From JACKII01 sp965202745 (GTDB taxonomy: Bacteria; Pseudomonadota; Alphaproteobacteria; Bin95), in contig CBDBCB010000020.1 of the NCBI GenBank assembly GCA_965202745.1, forward strand, positions 434,001 through 498,000: a stretch of DNA of 64,000 bases, given 5' to 3'. Below the pieces are notes generated by a model. It saw nothing but the letters and a program-made list of their open reading frames with translations. It had not been told where the DNA came from and ran no database searches. Of the stretch, positions 1 through 12,450 are shown in pieces. Numbering within the stretch: the stretch's first letter is position 1; every line of letters starts with the position of its first letter. The position numbers and the translations under genes were made by a program.

Positions 1-1
1 G

Positions 2-916
2 TCCCGTTTCGACCGCTATGCCGGCATCACCCGCTACCCGTCCGGCGATTTCCACGCCTACGAGCAGATGAAACAGTGGAACAAGCTCGCCTTCCATACC
101 GAAGGCACAGTGAAGTCCAGTCTGTTCGCCGATGGGATCGGCAGCGGTGCTCCGCCGGCCGTGATGGCGAATTTCCTGCGCCTGTTCTCGTTCGATGTGG
201 ATTTTCAGCGCGATATCCAGCCGAATGACCAGTTCGAAATGGTTTTTGAGCGCTACCAGGACCGCAACGGCAAGCTGGTTCACACCGGAGAATTGTTGTT
301 CGCCGGTGTGAACCTGCAGGGACGCCGGCACGAATATTTCCTCTTCGGTGGCGATCATGGCGACGGGCTCCACTATGACCGCGCCGGCAACGGTTTGCAG
401 CGCGCCCTGTTGCGGACGCCCGTCGATGGCGCCCGGCTGACGTCCGATTTCGGCACCCGCCGTGACCCGATGCGTGGCTACCGCAAGAGCCACAAGGGTG
501 TCGACTTCGCAGCGCCGACCGGCACACCGATTCGGGCCGCCGGCGATGGGGTTCTGTCCTTTGTCGGCCGGCAGCGGGGTTATGGCCGCTTCATCACAAT
601 CCGCCACAATAGCGATTACACGACCGCCTATGCCCACATGAGCCGCTTTGCCAAAGGCATGAGCAAAGGCAAACGAGTAAGGCAGGGGCAGATCATCGCC
701 TATGTCGGCACGAGCGGCCGCACGATTGGACCGCACCTGCACTATGAAGTGCGGTTCAAGGGCAAAAAGATAAACCCGCGCAAGATCACGCTGCCCAGCG
801 GTAAAAAGCTCAACGGCAAGGACTTGCTCGAATTCCGCACTCAGATCGCGGCGATCGAAGCGTTCCGCCAGGGCGCAGGCGGGGCCTTGGCCTCAGCCAA
901 TAAGATCAAGTTCTAA
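2..916 (+). CDS. M23 family metallopeptidase (5'-truncated by window edge)
   Basis: The reading frame is open from base 2, so the N-terminus lies outside the window. Counting from the internal Met at 68, a LytM/M23 endopeptidase domain occupies about residues 118-245. The zinc-binding HxxxD is in 'SHKGVD' (H142, D146), and the HxH is in 'GPHLHYE' (H223, H225), with a further His in 'YAHMS' (H190). This family cleaves peptidoglycan cross-links in the periplasm, or activates amidases when a ligand is missing, but here all zinc ligands are present, so an active endopeptidase is expected. The upstream part looks like the linker region of OpgK/MepM-type proteins. The gene ends at a strong hairpin and faces clpB convergently. 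Confidence 0.9.
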   Translation, partial: SRFDRYAGITRYPSGDFHAYEQMKQWNKLAFHTEGTVKSSLFADGIGSGAPPAVMANFLRLFSFDVDFQRDIQPNDQFEMVFERYQDRNGKLVHTGELLFAGVNLQGRRHEYFLFGGDHGDGLHYDRAGNGLQRALLRTPVDGARLTSDFGTRRDPMRGYRKSHKGVDFAAPTGTPIRAAGDGVLSFVGRQRGYGRFITIRHNSDYTTAYAHMSRFAKGMSKGKRVRQGQIIAYVGTSGRTIGPHLHYEVRFKGKKINPRKITLPSGKKLNGKDLLEFRTQIAAIEAFRQGAGGALASANKIKF

Positions 917-924
917 TCTGGCCG

Positions 925-956
925 GAACCAACGGCAGGATCTCCCGCCGTTGGTTC
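925..956. terminator. Bidirectional hairpin terminator between M23 peptidase and clpB
   Basis: A perfect 11-bp inverted repeat (GAACCAACGGC / GCCGTTGGTTC) with a 10-base loop sits between two convergent stop codons. It has no long T tract, so it is called from stem strength and position. Confidence 0.65.
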
Positions 957-966
957 TTGCTTCAAA

Positions 967-3564
<2,598 letters not shown>

Positions 3565-3636
3565 TTCTTCAGTTCCCCTGAACTTAGGCGGAAGTGGAAC
3601 GGAGAGCCCTTCTTCAGAAGCAGCCCTGTGCAACGG

Positions 3637-3665
3637 ATATGGGTGTTGCCGATTGGCCACACAAG
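3637..3665 (-). promoter_or_regulatory. Putative sigma-32 (RpoH) promoter of clpB
   Basis: Read on the minus strand: CTTGTGT (3659-3665), a 14-base spacer, then ACCCATAT (3637-3644). This is close to the heat-shock consensus CTTGAAA-N(11-16)-CCCCATNT. It lies about 70 bases upstream of the clpB start codon, in the right orientation. The match is seen directly; heat induction is inferred. Confidence 0.6.
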
Positions 3666-3761
3666 AGGCCCCTATGGGTGAAATGCGATAGGCGGTCTCC
3701 CTATCTAGTCTCTGCGAAACCCATTGGGTTTGGGCAGCGAATCGCTACAACTTGACGGGCC

Positions 3762-4229
3762 ATGCTAGCCCTCACCGCCATCGACCTGCCCGACGAGACC
3801 GCGACACGCCTATTGGGCGCAAAACTGGCGTTGATCCTGCGTGCGGGCGACGTTGTGGCGTTGCTGGGAGACCTTGGGGCAGGCAAGACCACGCTGGCCC
3901 GCGGCTTGATCCAATCGATACTGGGCCCGAATGAACCCGTGCCGAGCCCAACCTTTACCCTGGTTCAAGCCTACGAGCCTGCCTCCGGCGGCACGCCGAT
4001 CTATCACTTCGATCTCTACCGCCTCTCTCATGCGGAGGAACTTGTTGAACTGGGCTGGGAGGATGCGTTGACCGGCGGTATTTCCTTGGTCGAATGGCCG
4101 GAGCGTGCTGGCGACTCGCTGCCAGACACGGCACTATGGATAGAATTGCTGGAGCATGGCGAAGGCCGCAGCGCGCACTTCTTTGGAAGCAGCGAGTGGG
4201 CGGAACGCCTGGAAGGAAGCCTGAATTGA
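3762..4229 (+). CDS. tsaE: tRNA threonylcarbamoyladenosine biosynthesis ATPase TsaE
   Basis: TsaE is the ATPase subunit that, with TsaB/TsaD, forms the t6A modification at position 37 of ANN-decoding tRNAs. The 155-residue protein has the typical P-loop 'GDLGAGKTT' near residue 37, the 'SPTF' motif near residue 62 and 'HFDLYRL' near residue 88, all hallmarks of the family (formerly YjeE). Its stop codon overlaps the start of the following kinase gene (ATGA), so it is the first visible gene of a translationally coupled cluster tsaE-amgK-murU-addB-addA. Confidence 0.95.
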   Translation: MLALTAIDLPDETATRLLGAKLALILRAGDVVALLGDLGAGKTTLARGLIQSILGPNEPVPSPTFTLVQAYEPASGGTPIYHFDLYRLSHAEELVELGWEDALTGGISLVEWPERAGDSLPDTALWIELLEHGEGRSAHFFGSSEWAERLEGSLN

Positions 4230-5230
4230 TGGATCGGGAAGCCGCAAAACACGCATTTCTGGCCGACAACGGTTTCGGTGCGGCGACCCATGACCCGCTG
4301 CCCGTCGACTGCTCGTACCGCAGCTATGTGCGCCTGCATGATGGGCCCCGCCCAGCTCTGCTGATGGATGCGCCGCCGGGGCTGGAGCCCCTGCGGCCCT
4401 TCGTCGATATTGCGGGCCATTTGCGCGGCTTGGGCCTGTCCGCGCCGGAAGTCCCGGCCGCCGACTATGCCAGCAGCTATGCCGTGATCGAGGATTTCGG
4501 CCAGGCGACCTTCACCCGCCGGCTGGACACGGGCGCAGATCCCATTGCCCTGTACGAACTGGCCATCGACACGCTGATAGCCCTGCAAAGCGACCCGAGG
4601 GCGGTCGAGATCGACGTCCCCGCCTATGACCTGGACAAGCTGCTCGGCGAGACCGCCCTGTTCCTGGATTGGTACTGGCCGGCTGTCCAGGGCACACCGC
4701 CGCCGGCAGAGGCCCGCCGATCCTTCAATGCCATTCTAGCCGACCTGTTTGCCCCCATCGTCGGCGCGCCGCCCGTGCTGGTTCTGCGCGACTTTCACGT
4801 GGACAATCTCATGACCCTGGACGGTCGCGACGGCATTGCTGCCTGCGGCTTGCTCGATTTCCAGGATGCCGTTCTCGGTCACCCTGCCTACGACCTTGTA
4901 TCGCTGCTGCAGGACGCAAGACGCGATCTTGAGCCTGCCCTTGTTGCCGCGATGAAGGCCCGCTACGCCCAAGCCTTGCCGGCATTGGCGGACGACAGCG
5001 CCTACTACATTTTGGGCGCACAGCGGCACCTGAAGGTCTATGGCATCTTCGCCCGCCAGTCGCGGCGCGACGGCAAACATCGCTATCTTGGCCATATTGC
5101 GCGGCTGTGGCGCCTGACGGCAGAGTGCATAGCTGCCGAACCGAAACTCCATCCACTCGGTGCATGGCTGGATGAATACTGGCCGCCGGAAAGCCGCATC
5201 GTCCCTCCCCTGCCGGAGACCCCATCATGA
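4229..5230 (+). CDS. amgK: N-acetylmuramate/N-acetylglucosamine kinase AmgK-type phosphotransferase
   Basis: An aminoglycoside-phosphotransferase-fold kinase (333 aa). The catalytic loop is 'LRDFHVDNLM' and the Mg-binding segment is 'GLLDFQDAVLGHPAYD', as in the APH/choline kinase superfamily. Its partner downstream is a MurU-like nucleotidyltransferase. This AmgK-MurU pair is known to recycle cell-wall MurNAc: AmgK makes MurNAc-1-phosphate, and MurU makes UDP-MurNAc, bypassing MurA/MurB. The start at 4229 shares ATGA with the tsaE stop, and the gene overlaps murU by four bases. Function is assigned from family and neighbourhood. Confidence 0.88.
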   Translation: MDREAAKHAFLADNGFGAATHDPLPVDCSYRSYVRLHDGPRPALLMDAPPGLEPLRPFVDIAGHLRGLGLSAPEVPAADYASSYAVIEDFGQATFTRRLDTGADPIALYELAIDTLIALQSDPRAVEIDVPAYDLDKLLGETALFLDWYWPAVQGTPPPAEARRSFNAILADLFAPIVGAPPVLVLRDFHVDNLMTLDGRDGIAACGLLDFQDAVLGHPAYDLVSLLQDARRDLEPALVAAMKARYAQALPALADDSAYYILGAQRHLKVYGIFARQSRRDGKHRYLGHIARLWRLTAECIAAEPKLHPLGAWLDEYWPPESRIVPPLPETPS

Positions 5231-5964
5231 CCGCAGAGCGCCAACCCGACCGCGCCATGATCCTGGCTGCTGGCCGCGGAACCCGGCTCGCCACTCTAAC
5301 GGCATCCACGCCCAAGCCTCTTTTACGCGTCGGCAGGTATGCGCTGATCGATATCGCCCGCGCCCAGGTAGCAGCGGCCGGGGTGCGCGAAGCGGTGGTC
5401 AACGTGCACCACCTGGGAGAGCTGGTCGAAGACCATGTGCACCGTTGGAACGAACCATGGGTCACAATCTCCCGCGAGCAGGAACTGCTGGATACCGGCG
5501 GCAGCGTCCGCCGGGCACTGCGCTGGCTGGGACTGAACCCCTTCTATGTATTAAACAGCGACCTGGTTTGGCTGGGTCCGCCTGGGCGCGGCCTGAAGAT
5601 TTTGGCGGATAACTGGCACGCCGGGCAAATGGACGTGCTGTTGCTGCTGGTCGCCACCATCGACGTGAAGGGCTATAACGGCTTAGGGGACTTCACCATG
5701 ACCGCCGATGGACAGGTGCAACGGCGGCCACAGGCCAGCATGGCGCCGTTCCTGTTCACTGGCGCACAGATCATCCACCCCCGCGCGTTTATTGGTGCAC
5801 CGCAAGGCCCCTTCTCGCTGAACCAGATCTATGACCGCGCGGCCGCACAAGGCAGGCTGTTTGGCGTCCGTTACGACAGTCCCTGGATCGATGCAGGCAC
5901 GCCGGAACGCCTGCATCTGGCGGGCGAGGCCATGCATGATGCCCGCCAGGGCCAATTATGGTGA
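5227..5964 (+). CDS. murU: N-acetylmuramate 1-phosphate uridylyltransferase MurU-type nucleotidyltransferase
   Basis: A 245-residue NTP-transferase. The N-terminal sugar-nucleotidyltransferase signature is 'AMILAAGRGTRLATLT' (about residues 10-25), followed by 'TPKPLL' and the metal-site region 'VLNSDLVW'. It overlaps amgK by ATGA. In the known recycling route, MurU uses UTP and MurNAc-1-phosphate to give UDP-MurNAc. Families of the same fold include glucose-1-phosphate thymidylyltransferases, but the amgK partner and short length favour MurU. Confidence 0.88.
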   Translation: MTAERQPDRAMILAAGRGTRLATLTASTPKPLLRVGRYALIDIARAQVAAAGVREAVVNVHHLGELVEDHVHRWNEPWVTISREQELLDTGGSVRRALRWLGLNPFYVLNSDLVWLGPPGRGLKILADNWHAGQMDVLLLLVATIDVKGYNGLGDFTMTADGQVQRRPQASMAPFLFTGAQIIHPRAFIGAPQGPFSLNQIYDRAAAQGRLFGVRYDSPWIDAGTPERLHLAGEAMHDARQGQLW

Positions 5965-5973
5965 TTTAACGAC

Positions 5974-8900
5974 ATGCGGGGGCTCTTTACCATTCCGGCG
6001 GGAACGCCGTTCCTGGATGCTTTGGCGTCCGGTCTGCTAGGCGAATATGGCAAGGACCCTGCGCTGCTGTCCGCCGCACGGATATTCCTGCCGACACGCC
6101 GCGCCTGTCAGGCCCTGGCCGACGCTTTCCTCCGCGTGTCAGATGGCAAGCCGTTGCTGCTGCCGCGGCTGGAGCCGCTGGGCGATATCGACCCGGAAGA
6201 CTGGCACGAACCAGCCAGCGCAGCGGCGGCTGCCGCCGACCTGCCGCCCGCCATCGGCCAGACCCGGCGGCAGTTGCTGCTGGCGCAGCTGGTGCTCAAG
6301 CGCGGCGACACCACGCCGGACCAGGCCCTGAAACTGGCTGAGGCCCTGGGCCAGTGGTTGGACCAGGTGCAGATCCACGGCCTCGATCCGGCAAAGCTGG
6401 CGGACCTGGTGCCGGACGAATACGCTACCCACTGGTCTCAGACACTGGAATTCCTGCGCATCGTCACCGAGTTCTGGCCTGCGATCCTCGAGCAGGAAGG
6501 TGTGATGGACCCCGTCGCACGCCGCCGGGCCATTATCGAAAGCCAGGTGACGGCGTGGGCCGCCTCGCCACCAACCGCGCCGGTCTTTGCCGCCGGCTCA
6601 ACCGGCAGCCTTCCATCGACGGCGGCACTGATACGGGCGATCCTGGAATTGCCGCAAGGGTCGGTCGTCCTGCCCGGCCTCGACATCGGCCTACCCGCTG
6701 CGGCGTGGGAGATGGATGGATTGCCGGACGGCCATCCGCAGCGGGGATTGGCAAACCTGCTGCATTCGCTCGGCCAGAGCGCGGCGGCCGTCGCGCCTTT
6801 TCCGCATGAGTTAACGCACGAGCCCATGCGCAGCCGCCGGGCGGCGGGGCGGGCCTTGTTACTGCGTGACGCCCTGATGCCGGCAGATCTGTCCGAACCG
6901 CTGGAGACAGGCGGCCCGGCGGTTGATGGGCTGGAAGGCTTGATCGAAGTGGCAGCACCCGGACCGGAAGCCGAAGCGCGGGCTATTGCTCTGCGGTTGC
7001 GCCTGTTCCTGGAGGAGACCACCGCCAGCAACGGGCAACAATCTCAGACAGCAGCGTTGATTACCACGGACCGCGGCCTGGCCAAGCGGGTAACGGCGGA
7101 GTTGCTGCGCTGGGATATCGAGATCGACGATTCTGCGGGCGAGCCTCTGGGCGAAACACCGGCTGGCGTGTTCCTGCGGCTGGTGGCGGAAGCCGCGGCT
7201 GAGGGCCTGGCCCCCGTGCCATTGCTGAGCCTGCTGAAGTCCCCGCTCGCCGGGGTTGATCAGGCAGCAGTTGAAGCGCTGGAACGCTCCACTTTGCGCG
7301 GCATCAGACCTGCGCCAGGCATTGCCGGGCTGGAAGGTGCGCTGGAAGCCTGCAAGCACGGCAACGAGCGCGATGCTAAAGCGGCGGAGCCTGCGGAAAC
7401 CCTGACCGCCAGGCTGGCAGAATTGCTCAAGCCGCTGTTGAACCTGGTGGAGCATGAAAGTCCGATTGCCGGGCTGGATGACTGGCTGACTGCCCATGTT
7501 GAGGCTGCCGAAGCGCTGGCGGCAACGAATGATGCCTCCGGTGCGGAACGCCTGTGGGCCGGGGAAAGCGGCGAAGCGGCAGCGGCGGCCATCGATGGCC
7601 TGCTGGCCGCGGCGGCGGATTTTCCAGGGGTACACGCCCGCGACTACCCAGCAGTGTTCGAAGAGCTGACGGCCAGCCAGACCGTCCGCCCCCGCTATGG
7701 CAAGCACCCCCGGCTGGCAATCCTGGGGCCGCTGGAAGCCCGCCTGCAATGCCCGAACCTCGCCATACTGGGCGGACTGGTGGAGGGCTCCTGGCCGCCG
7801 GAGCCGTCCCGCGACCCCTGGATGGGCCGCCCCATGCGCAAGGACTTTGGCTTGCCACTGCCCGAATGGCGCATCGGACTGGCCGCGCACGACTTCTGTC
7901 AGGCCATGGCCGCACCTGATGTTATGATGACCCGCGCCGAACGTGTGGCCGGCACGCCCACCGTGCCATCCCGCTGGCTGGCCCGCCTGGACCTGGCGGC
8001 CCGGCAATTGCGCGGCATGACCGGCAAGGATGACCCTAGCCCGTTGAAGACGAACGCAGAGGACTGGCTCGGCTGGCAGGAAGCACTGGACCGGGCAGAG
8101 AAGCCGGAACCCCTCAGCCTGCCAAGGCCAACACCGCCGGTCAGCGCCCGGTTTACTGACCTGTCCGTCACGGGCGTCGAGAATTGGGTGGCCGATCCCT
8201 ATGGCCACTATGCCGCCCGTATCCTGAAACTGCGTGCGCTGGACCCAGTGGACCAGCCACCGGATGCAAGCGACCGTGGCTCTCTGCTGCACGAGGCGCT
8301 GCACCGGTTCATCCGCAGCCTGGGCAGCCAATGGCCGGATGATGCACAGGAGCGGCTGGTGGCGATCGGCCGGGAGGTGTTTGCGGACTGGCTGGACCGC
8401 CCCAGCGTGCAGGCATTCTGGTGGCCGCGGTTCCTGCACATGGCAGCATGGTTTGCCGCTCACGAAAGTGCCCGCCGCGCAGACCTCACCAACACCGAAA
8501 CGGAGATCCCGCTGGTCGCCGAGCTCAGCGCAGGTCCGATACCGATCAACCTCACCGCCCGCATGGATAGGCTCGATCAGTGGAGCGATGGCACCTATTC
8601 GGTCATCGACTACAAAAGTGGAACCCTGCCGACCGCCTCTAACATTGCCGACGGCTGGCCCCCGCAATTGCCCCTGGAGGCAGCCATGATCCGGCGTGTC
8701 CGCGAGGCTGATGTGACCACCATCGAAGCATGGAGCGTCGGTGGCCGCGGTAAAGACGGCACCAATGGTGAAGCCAAGAACCTATCGCCTAAAGGCAAGA
8801 ATGCTGTCTCTGCCACCGATGCTGGCGAAGCCGCCTGGGTTGGCCTCTCCAGCTTGCTGACCCAATTCGCCGACCCAACCATGCCGTATCTGGCAGAGCC

Positions 8901-8979
8901 CCGCAGTTTCCCCGACCGCCGCTATAGCGACTACCGGCACCTGGCCCGCATCGACAAAGAAGGCGGTGGCGATGAATAA
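5974..8979 (+). CDS. addB: Double-strand break repair helicase-nuclease subunit AddB
   Basis: AddB is one subunit of the AddAB complex, which resects DNA ends to load RecA and replaces RecBCD in alphaproteobacteria. The 1001-residue product begins 'MRGLFTIPAGTPFLDALA', typical of alphaproteobacterial AddB, and carries the C-terminal PD-(D/E)XK nuclease segment with 'YSVIDYKSGTLP' near residue 880. No classical Walker A site is seen at the N-terminus, as in this AddB subfamily. It starts 10 bases after murU and overlaps addA slightly, so the two subunits are probably translated together. Confidence 0.95.
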   Translation: MRGLFTIPAGTPFLDALASGLLGEYGKDPALLSAARIFLPTRRACQALADAFLRVSDGKPLLLPRLEPLGDIDPEDWHEPASAAAAAADLPPAIGQTRRQLLLAQLVLKRGDTTPDQALKLAEALGQWLDQVQIHGLDPAKLADLVPDEYATHWSQTLEFLRIVTEFWPAILEQEGVMDPVARRRAIIESQVTAWAASPPTAPVFAAGSTGSLPSTAALIRAILELPQGSVVLPGLDIGLPAAAWEMDGLPDGHPQRGLANLLHSLGQSAAAVAPFPHELTHEPMRSRRAAGRALLLRDALMPADLSEPLETGGPAVDGLEGLIEVAAPGPEAEARAIALRLRLFLEETTASNGQQSQTAALITTDRGLAKRVTAELLRWDIEIDDSAGEPLGETPAGVFLRLVAEAAAEGLAPVPLLSLLKSPLAGVDQAAVEALERSTLRGIRPAPGIAGLEGALEACKHGNERDAKAAEPAETLTARLAELLKPLLNLVEHESPIAGLDDWLTAHVEAAEALAATNDASGAERLWAGESGEAAAAAIDGLLAAAADFPGVHARDYPAVFEELTASQTVRPRYGKHPRLAILGPLEARLQCPNLAILGGLVEGSWPPEPSRDPWMGRPMRKDFGLPLPEWRIGLAAHDFCQAMAAPDVMMTRAERVAGTPTVPSRWLARLDLAARQLRGMTGKDDPSPLKTNAEDWLGWQEALDRAEKPEPLSLPRPTPPVSARFTDLSVTGVENWVADPYGHYAARILKLRALDPVDQPPDASDRGSLLHEALHRFIRSLGSQWPDDAQERLVAIGREVFADWLDRPSVQAFWWPRFLHMAAWFAAHESARRADLTNTETEIPLVAELSAGPIPINLTARMDRLDQWSDGTYSVIDYKSGTLPTASNIADGWPPQLPLEAAMIRRVREADVTTIEAWSVGGRGKDGTNGEAKNLSPKGKNAVSATDAGEAAWVGLSSLLTQFADPTMPYLAEPRSFPDRRYSDYRHLARIDKEGGGDE

Positions 8980-11900
8980 CCTGCAACGCCCCGCGCCCGA
9001 CCCCAGCGCACAGCAACGGCTGGCTGCCGATCCGGCGGTATCTGCCTGGGTGGATGCCTCGGCGGGTTCCGGCAAAACCAAGGTGCTAACCGACCGGGTG
9101 CTTGCCCTGCTATTGTCCGGGGCCGCGCCGCACAAGATTCTGTGCCTGACTTTTACCAAGGCGGCCGCCGGAGAGATGGCGAACCGTATCGCGGGCCGCC
9201 TGTCGTCCTGGGCGCGTCTGCCGGAGCCGGACCTTGTCAACGACCTGTCGGAGCTTTCCGGCAATGTGCCGTCTGCCGATGAACTCGACTGCGCCCGGCG
9301 CTTGTTTGCGCGCGTGCAGGAAGCCCCCGGCGGCGTGCGGATCGACACCATGCACGCCTTCTGCCAGGGCGTATTGCAGCGCTTCCCGGTCGAGGCGAAC
9401 GTGCCACCACACTTCGACATTCTGGACGAGCGCGACCAGCGGGCTCTGCTAGCGCAAACGCGGGACAGCCTCGTGCTGAGCGTCGCGGCCGAGCCGGACT
9501 CGGCTCTGGCACAGGACTGGAACCGCGTGCTGTCGCGCCTGAGCGAAAGCTCGTTCGCCAAGCTCATGGGCGAAGTCACCAAGCACCGCAGCCGGTTGGA
9601 AGAGGCTGAGGTAGAGGATGTGGCAGGAACTCTGGAGATTTCCATCAGTCTGACAGCGGACCTGGTCGGTAAGGCAGCATGTGCCAATGAAGCATTCGAC
9701 CATGCAGTGCTGTTGTCCCTGATCGAACCAATGCTTGGCGGCCCGACGACTGTTCAGACGATCGCTGATGCAATGGCGGACTGGTTGGCCTCTTCCCCCG
9801 CAAAGCGGGATTTAAGTGCCTATGCCACGGCCTTACTCAACAAGGACCGGACGGTCACCAAGCTCGAGCGCTTCAATCCGTTCAAGTCCGATCCAAGCCT
9901 GCACGAAATCATCCGGACCGAGCAGGAGCGTCTTGTTGCTGTTTATCAAGATCTGGCCAAGATCGAAGCCTTGGCCGACACCCGCGCCCTGCTGACCGTT
10001 GCGCAAGAGCTGATCCAGCGCTACTCGGCAGCAAAGGACGTTCGCTCCAAGCTGGACTATGACGATCTCATCGAAGGCACTGCCCACCTGCTGGTCGATC
10101 CCGGTGCTGCCTGGGTGCATTTCAAGCTGGATGGCGGCATCGACCATGTGCTGGTGGACGAGGCCCAGGATACCAGCCCCGCCCAATGGCAGGTGATCGA
10201 TGGCCTGATCGCAGAATTCTTTGCCGGCCAGGGCGCGGATGGCCACCATTTGGAAAGCCAGGGGGCACAGGGCCGCCACCGCACTTTCTTCGCTGTCGGC
10301 GATCCAAAGCAGTCGATCTATGGCTTCCAGGGCGCGGACCCGGCTGAATTTCACCGGCGGCGGCTGGATATCTCTGCCCGGTGCAGAGCCAGCGGCCAGG
10401 AATGGCGGGATGTGCCGCTGAACGTCTCGTTCCGCTCCGCCCCGCCGGTTTTAACCATGACCGACGCGGTCTTTCAGGACTCCAGCGTGTTGGGCCTGGA
10501 CGGCGGCGCTCCGGCCCATGTGCCGTCTCGTGACACGGCGCCCGGCTGGATAGAGGTCTGGCCGCTGGCCACAGAGGCCAAGGACGAGGCAGACGGCGAT
10601 CTGGATATCTGGAAGGTGCCGCGGGACTATGACAGCGCCTTCTCTGCCGAGGAGCAGCTGGCCCGCACCGTCGCCCGCAAGATCAAAGACCTGATTGAAA
10701 GCGGCGAGGTCTTAGCTGCCACCGGCAAAGCCATCACGCCGGGCGATATCATGGTGTTGGTGCGGCGGCGGCGGCGCTTTGGTACGGCGCTGGTCAATGG
10801 GCTGAAGCGCCTGGGTGTGCCGGTTGCCGGGCTGGACCGCATGACGCTCACCCGGCAATTGGTGGTGCAGGACCTGACCGCCTTTGGCCAGTTTCTGCTG
10901 CTGCCATCCGACGACCTCACCCTGGCTGCCGTCCTGAAAGGCCCGTTCTTCGCCTGGAATGAAGAGCGCCTGTATGCCTTGGCTTATGCCCGCCGCGGCA
11001 GTCTTTGGGCAGCGCTGAAAGATGCTCAGACAGCGGAAGACCAGGCCGACTGCCAGCGCTTGCAGGAATGGCTGCACCGGGCGGCTGGCATGACGCCCTT
11101 TGCTCTCTACAGCAACCTGCTGACCGCTCATCGCGGGCGGGAAGCAATCCGCAGGCGCCTGGGGCCTGAGGCTGATGATCCGATGAACGAATTCCTGGCC
11201 CTCGCCCTGGCTTTCCCCCAGCATGGCCCCCCAACCGTGCAGTACTTCCTGCATTGGCTGGATGCGGACGAGATCGAGATCAAGCGTGAGATGGAGCAGG
11301 GTGAGCTGAGCGAGGTTCGACTGTTGACCGTGCACGCCGCGAAGGGCTTGCAGGCACCGATTGTCTTCCTCCCGGACACGGCCTTCGCCCCACGGCCCAA
11401 CGGTAATGCCCTGACCTGGGACGGAGACACACCGATCTGGGCGTCAGGCAATGGAAAGCACCGGGACCCGGTCAGCGCCAAGCTGCGCGATGACGGACAG
11501 ACGCTCAGCGAAAAGGAAGAGGCCAGGCTGCTCTATGTGGCGCTGACCCGCGCGGAGGACCGGCTGTATATCGGCGGGTGGCAGCCAAAGAAGAAAAGCA
11601 ACGCCGAGACCTGGTACAAAAGGATTGTCGAAGCCTGCCAGGGTCTCGAGACAATAGGCCGGATGCGGCCGCAAGCCTTCACCTTGGATGGTTTGGAGGG
11701 CAGCGGCTTTGCGATGGGCGACGACCCTGTGGCTCCTGGTGTTGCCACGCCAGCAGGCGATGCGGCGGCGGTCGCGCTGCCCTATTGGGCCCCGGAGCCA
11801 ACCCCCAGGGAAAGCGCCCCGGAACGTCCGCTCGCGCCATCGCGCCCCAATCCACCGCCACCGGCGGCGCGCAGCCCCTTGCGCAACCGGTCGGACGAGG

Positions 11901-12382
11901 CTCGGCGCTTTCGCCGGGGCACGCTGCTGCACCGTCTATTCCAATTCCTGCCGGGCGTGCCGGCAGACGAGCGCCTGGATGCCGCCGCCCGCGTACTGGC
12001 CGATGTCAGCCTCTCCGCCGAAGAGCTTGCCCAGTACGTGGAAAGCGCTGGCCTTGTGCTGGATGACCCCGCGTTCGCCGCCATTTTCGGTCCCGATGCC
12101 CTGGCCGAAGCACCGCTGACCGGGCTCGTTGATGGGTTTGCGGTCAGTGGTGTCGTTGACCGATTGCTGGTGACCCCTGCAAAGGTGCTGGTCGTCGACT
12201 ACAAGACCAACCAGAATCCGCCCGCCGATCCTGCTGCTGTTCCGGTGGCCTATATGCGCCAAATGCGAACCTATGCGCGGCTGCTGGCTGGTATATACCC
12301 GGCGGCGGATATCCAAACCGCCCTGCTTTGGACCGAAGCGCCGCGGCTGGACATTGTGCCCGCTCCACCAGGCGTGAATTGA
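8972..12382 (+). CDS. addA: Double-strand break repair helicase AddA
   Basis: A UvrD/Rep-type (SF1) helicase fused to a C-terminal nuclease. About 1136 residues from the ATG at 8972; an in-frame GTG six bases upstream is possible. Visible motifs: Walker A 'DASAGSGKT' near the N-terminus, motif Ia 'LTFTKAAAGEM', Walker B 'VLVDEAQDTSP', motif III-like 'VGDPKQSIYGFQGA', motif V/VI 'VALTRAEDRLYIGG', and the RecB-type nuclease motif 'LVVDYKTNQ' near the C-terminus. Acts with AddB in the cytoplasm. Length and motifs are normal for the family. Confidence 0.96.
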   Translation: MNNLQRPAPDPSAQQRLAADPAVSAWVDASAGSGKTKVLTDRVLALLLSGAAPHKILCLTFTKAAAGEMANRIAGRLSSWARLPEPDLVNDLSELSGNVPSADELDCARRLFARVQEAPGGVRIDTMHAFCQGVLQRFPVEANVPPHFDILDERDQRALLAQTRDSLVLSVAAEPDSALAQDWNRVLSRLSESSFAKLMGEVTKHRSRLEEAEVEDVAGTLEISISLTADLVGKAACANEAFDHAVLLSLIEPMLGGPTTVQTIADAMADWLASSPAKRDLSAYATALLNKDRTVTKLERFNPFKSDPSLHEIIRTEQERLVAVYQDLAKIEALADTRALLTVAQELIQRYSAAKDVRSKLDYDDLIEGTAHLLVDPGAAWVHFKLDGGIDHVLVDEAQDTSPAQWQVIDGLIAEFFAGQGADGHHLESQGAQGRHRTFFAVGDPKQSIYGFQGADPAEFHRRRLDISARCRASGQEWRDVPLNVSFRSAPPVLTMTDAVFQDSSVLGLDGGAPAHVPSRDTAPGWIEVWPLATEAKDEADGDLDIWKVPRDYDSAFSAEEQLARTVARKIKDLIESGEVLAATGKAITPGDIMVLVRRRRRFGTALVNGLKRLGVPVAGLDRMTLTRQLVVQDLTAFGQFLLLPSDDLTLAAVLKGPFFAWNEERLYALAYARRGSLWAALKDAQTAEDQADCQRLQEWLHRAAGMTPFALYSNLLTAHRGREAIRRRLGPEADDPMNEFLALALAFPQHGPPTVQYFLHWLDADEIEIKREMEQGELSEVRLLTVHAAKGLQAPIVFLPDTAFAPRPNGNALTWDGDTPIWASGNGKHRDPVSAKLRDDGQTLSEKEEARLLYVALTRAEDRLYIGGWQPKKKSNAETWYKRIVEACQGLETIGRMRPQAFTLDGLEGSGFAMGDDPVAPGVATPAGDAAAVALPYWAPEPTPRESAPERPLAPSRPNPPPPAARSPLRNRSDEARRFRRGTLLHRLFQFLPGVPADERLDAAARVLADVSLSAEELAQYVESAGLVLDDPAFAAIFGPDALAEAPLTGLVDGFAVSGVVDRLLVTPAKVLVVDYKTNQNPPADPAAVPVAYMRQMRTYARLLAGIYPAADIQTALLWTEAPRLDIVPAPPGVN

Positions 12383-12450
12383 CGTTTGGGGGTCGGCTCC
12401 CTAGCTTCACATCAAAGTTTTCTATTTCCGGCTGCCTTACGGAGAGCATC

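Noticed and set aside
6859..8667. Open frame antisense to addB (about 600 codons)
   Set aside because: Low-complexity, Gln/Arg-rich peptide typical of antisense GC-rich sequence; addB is certain.
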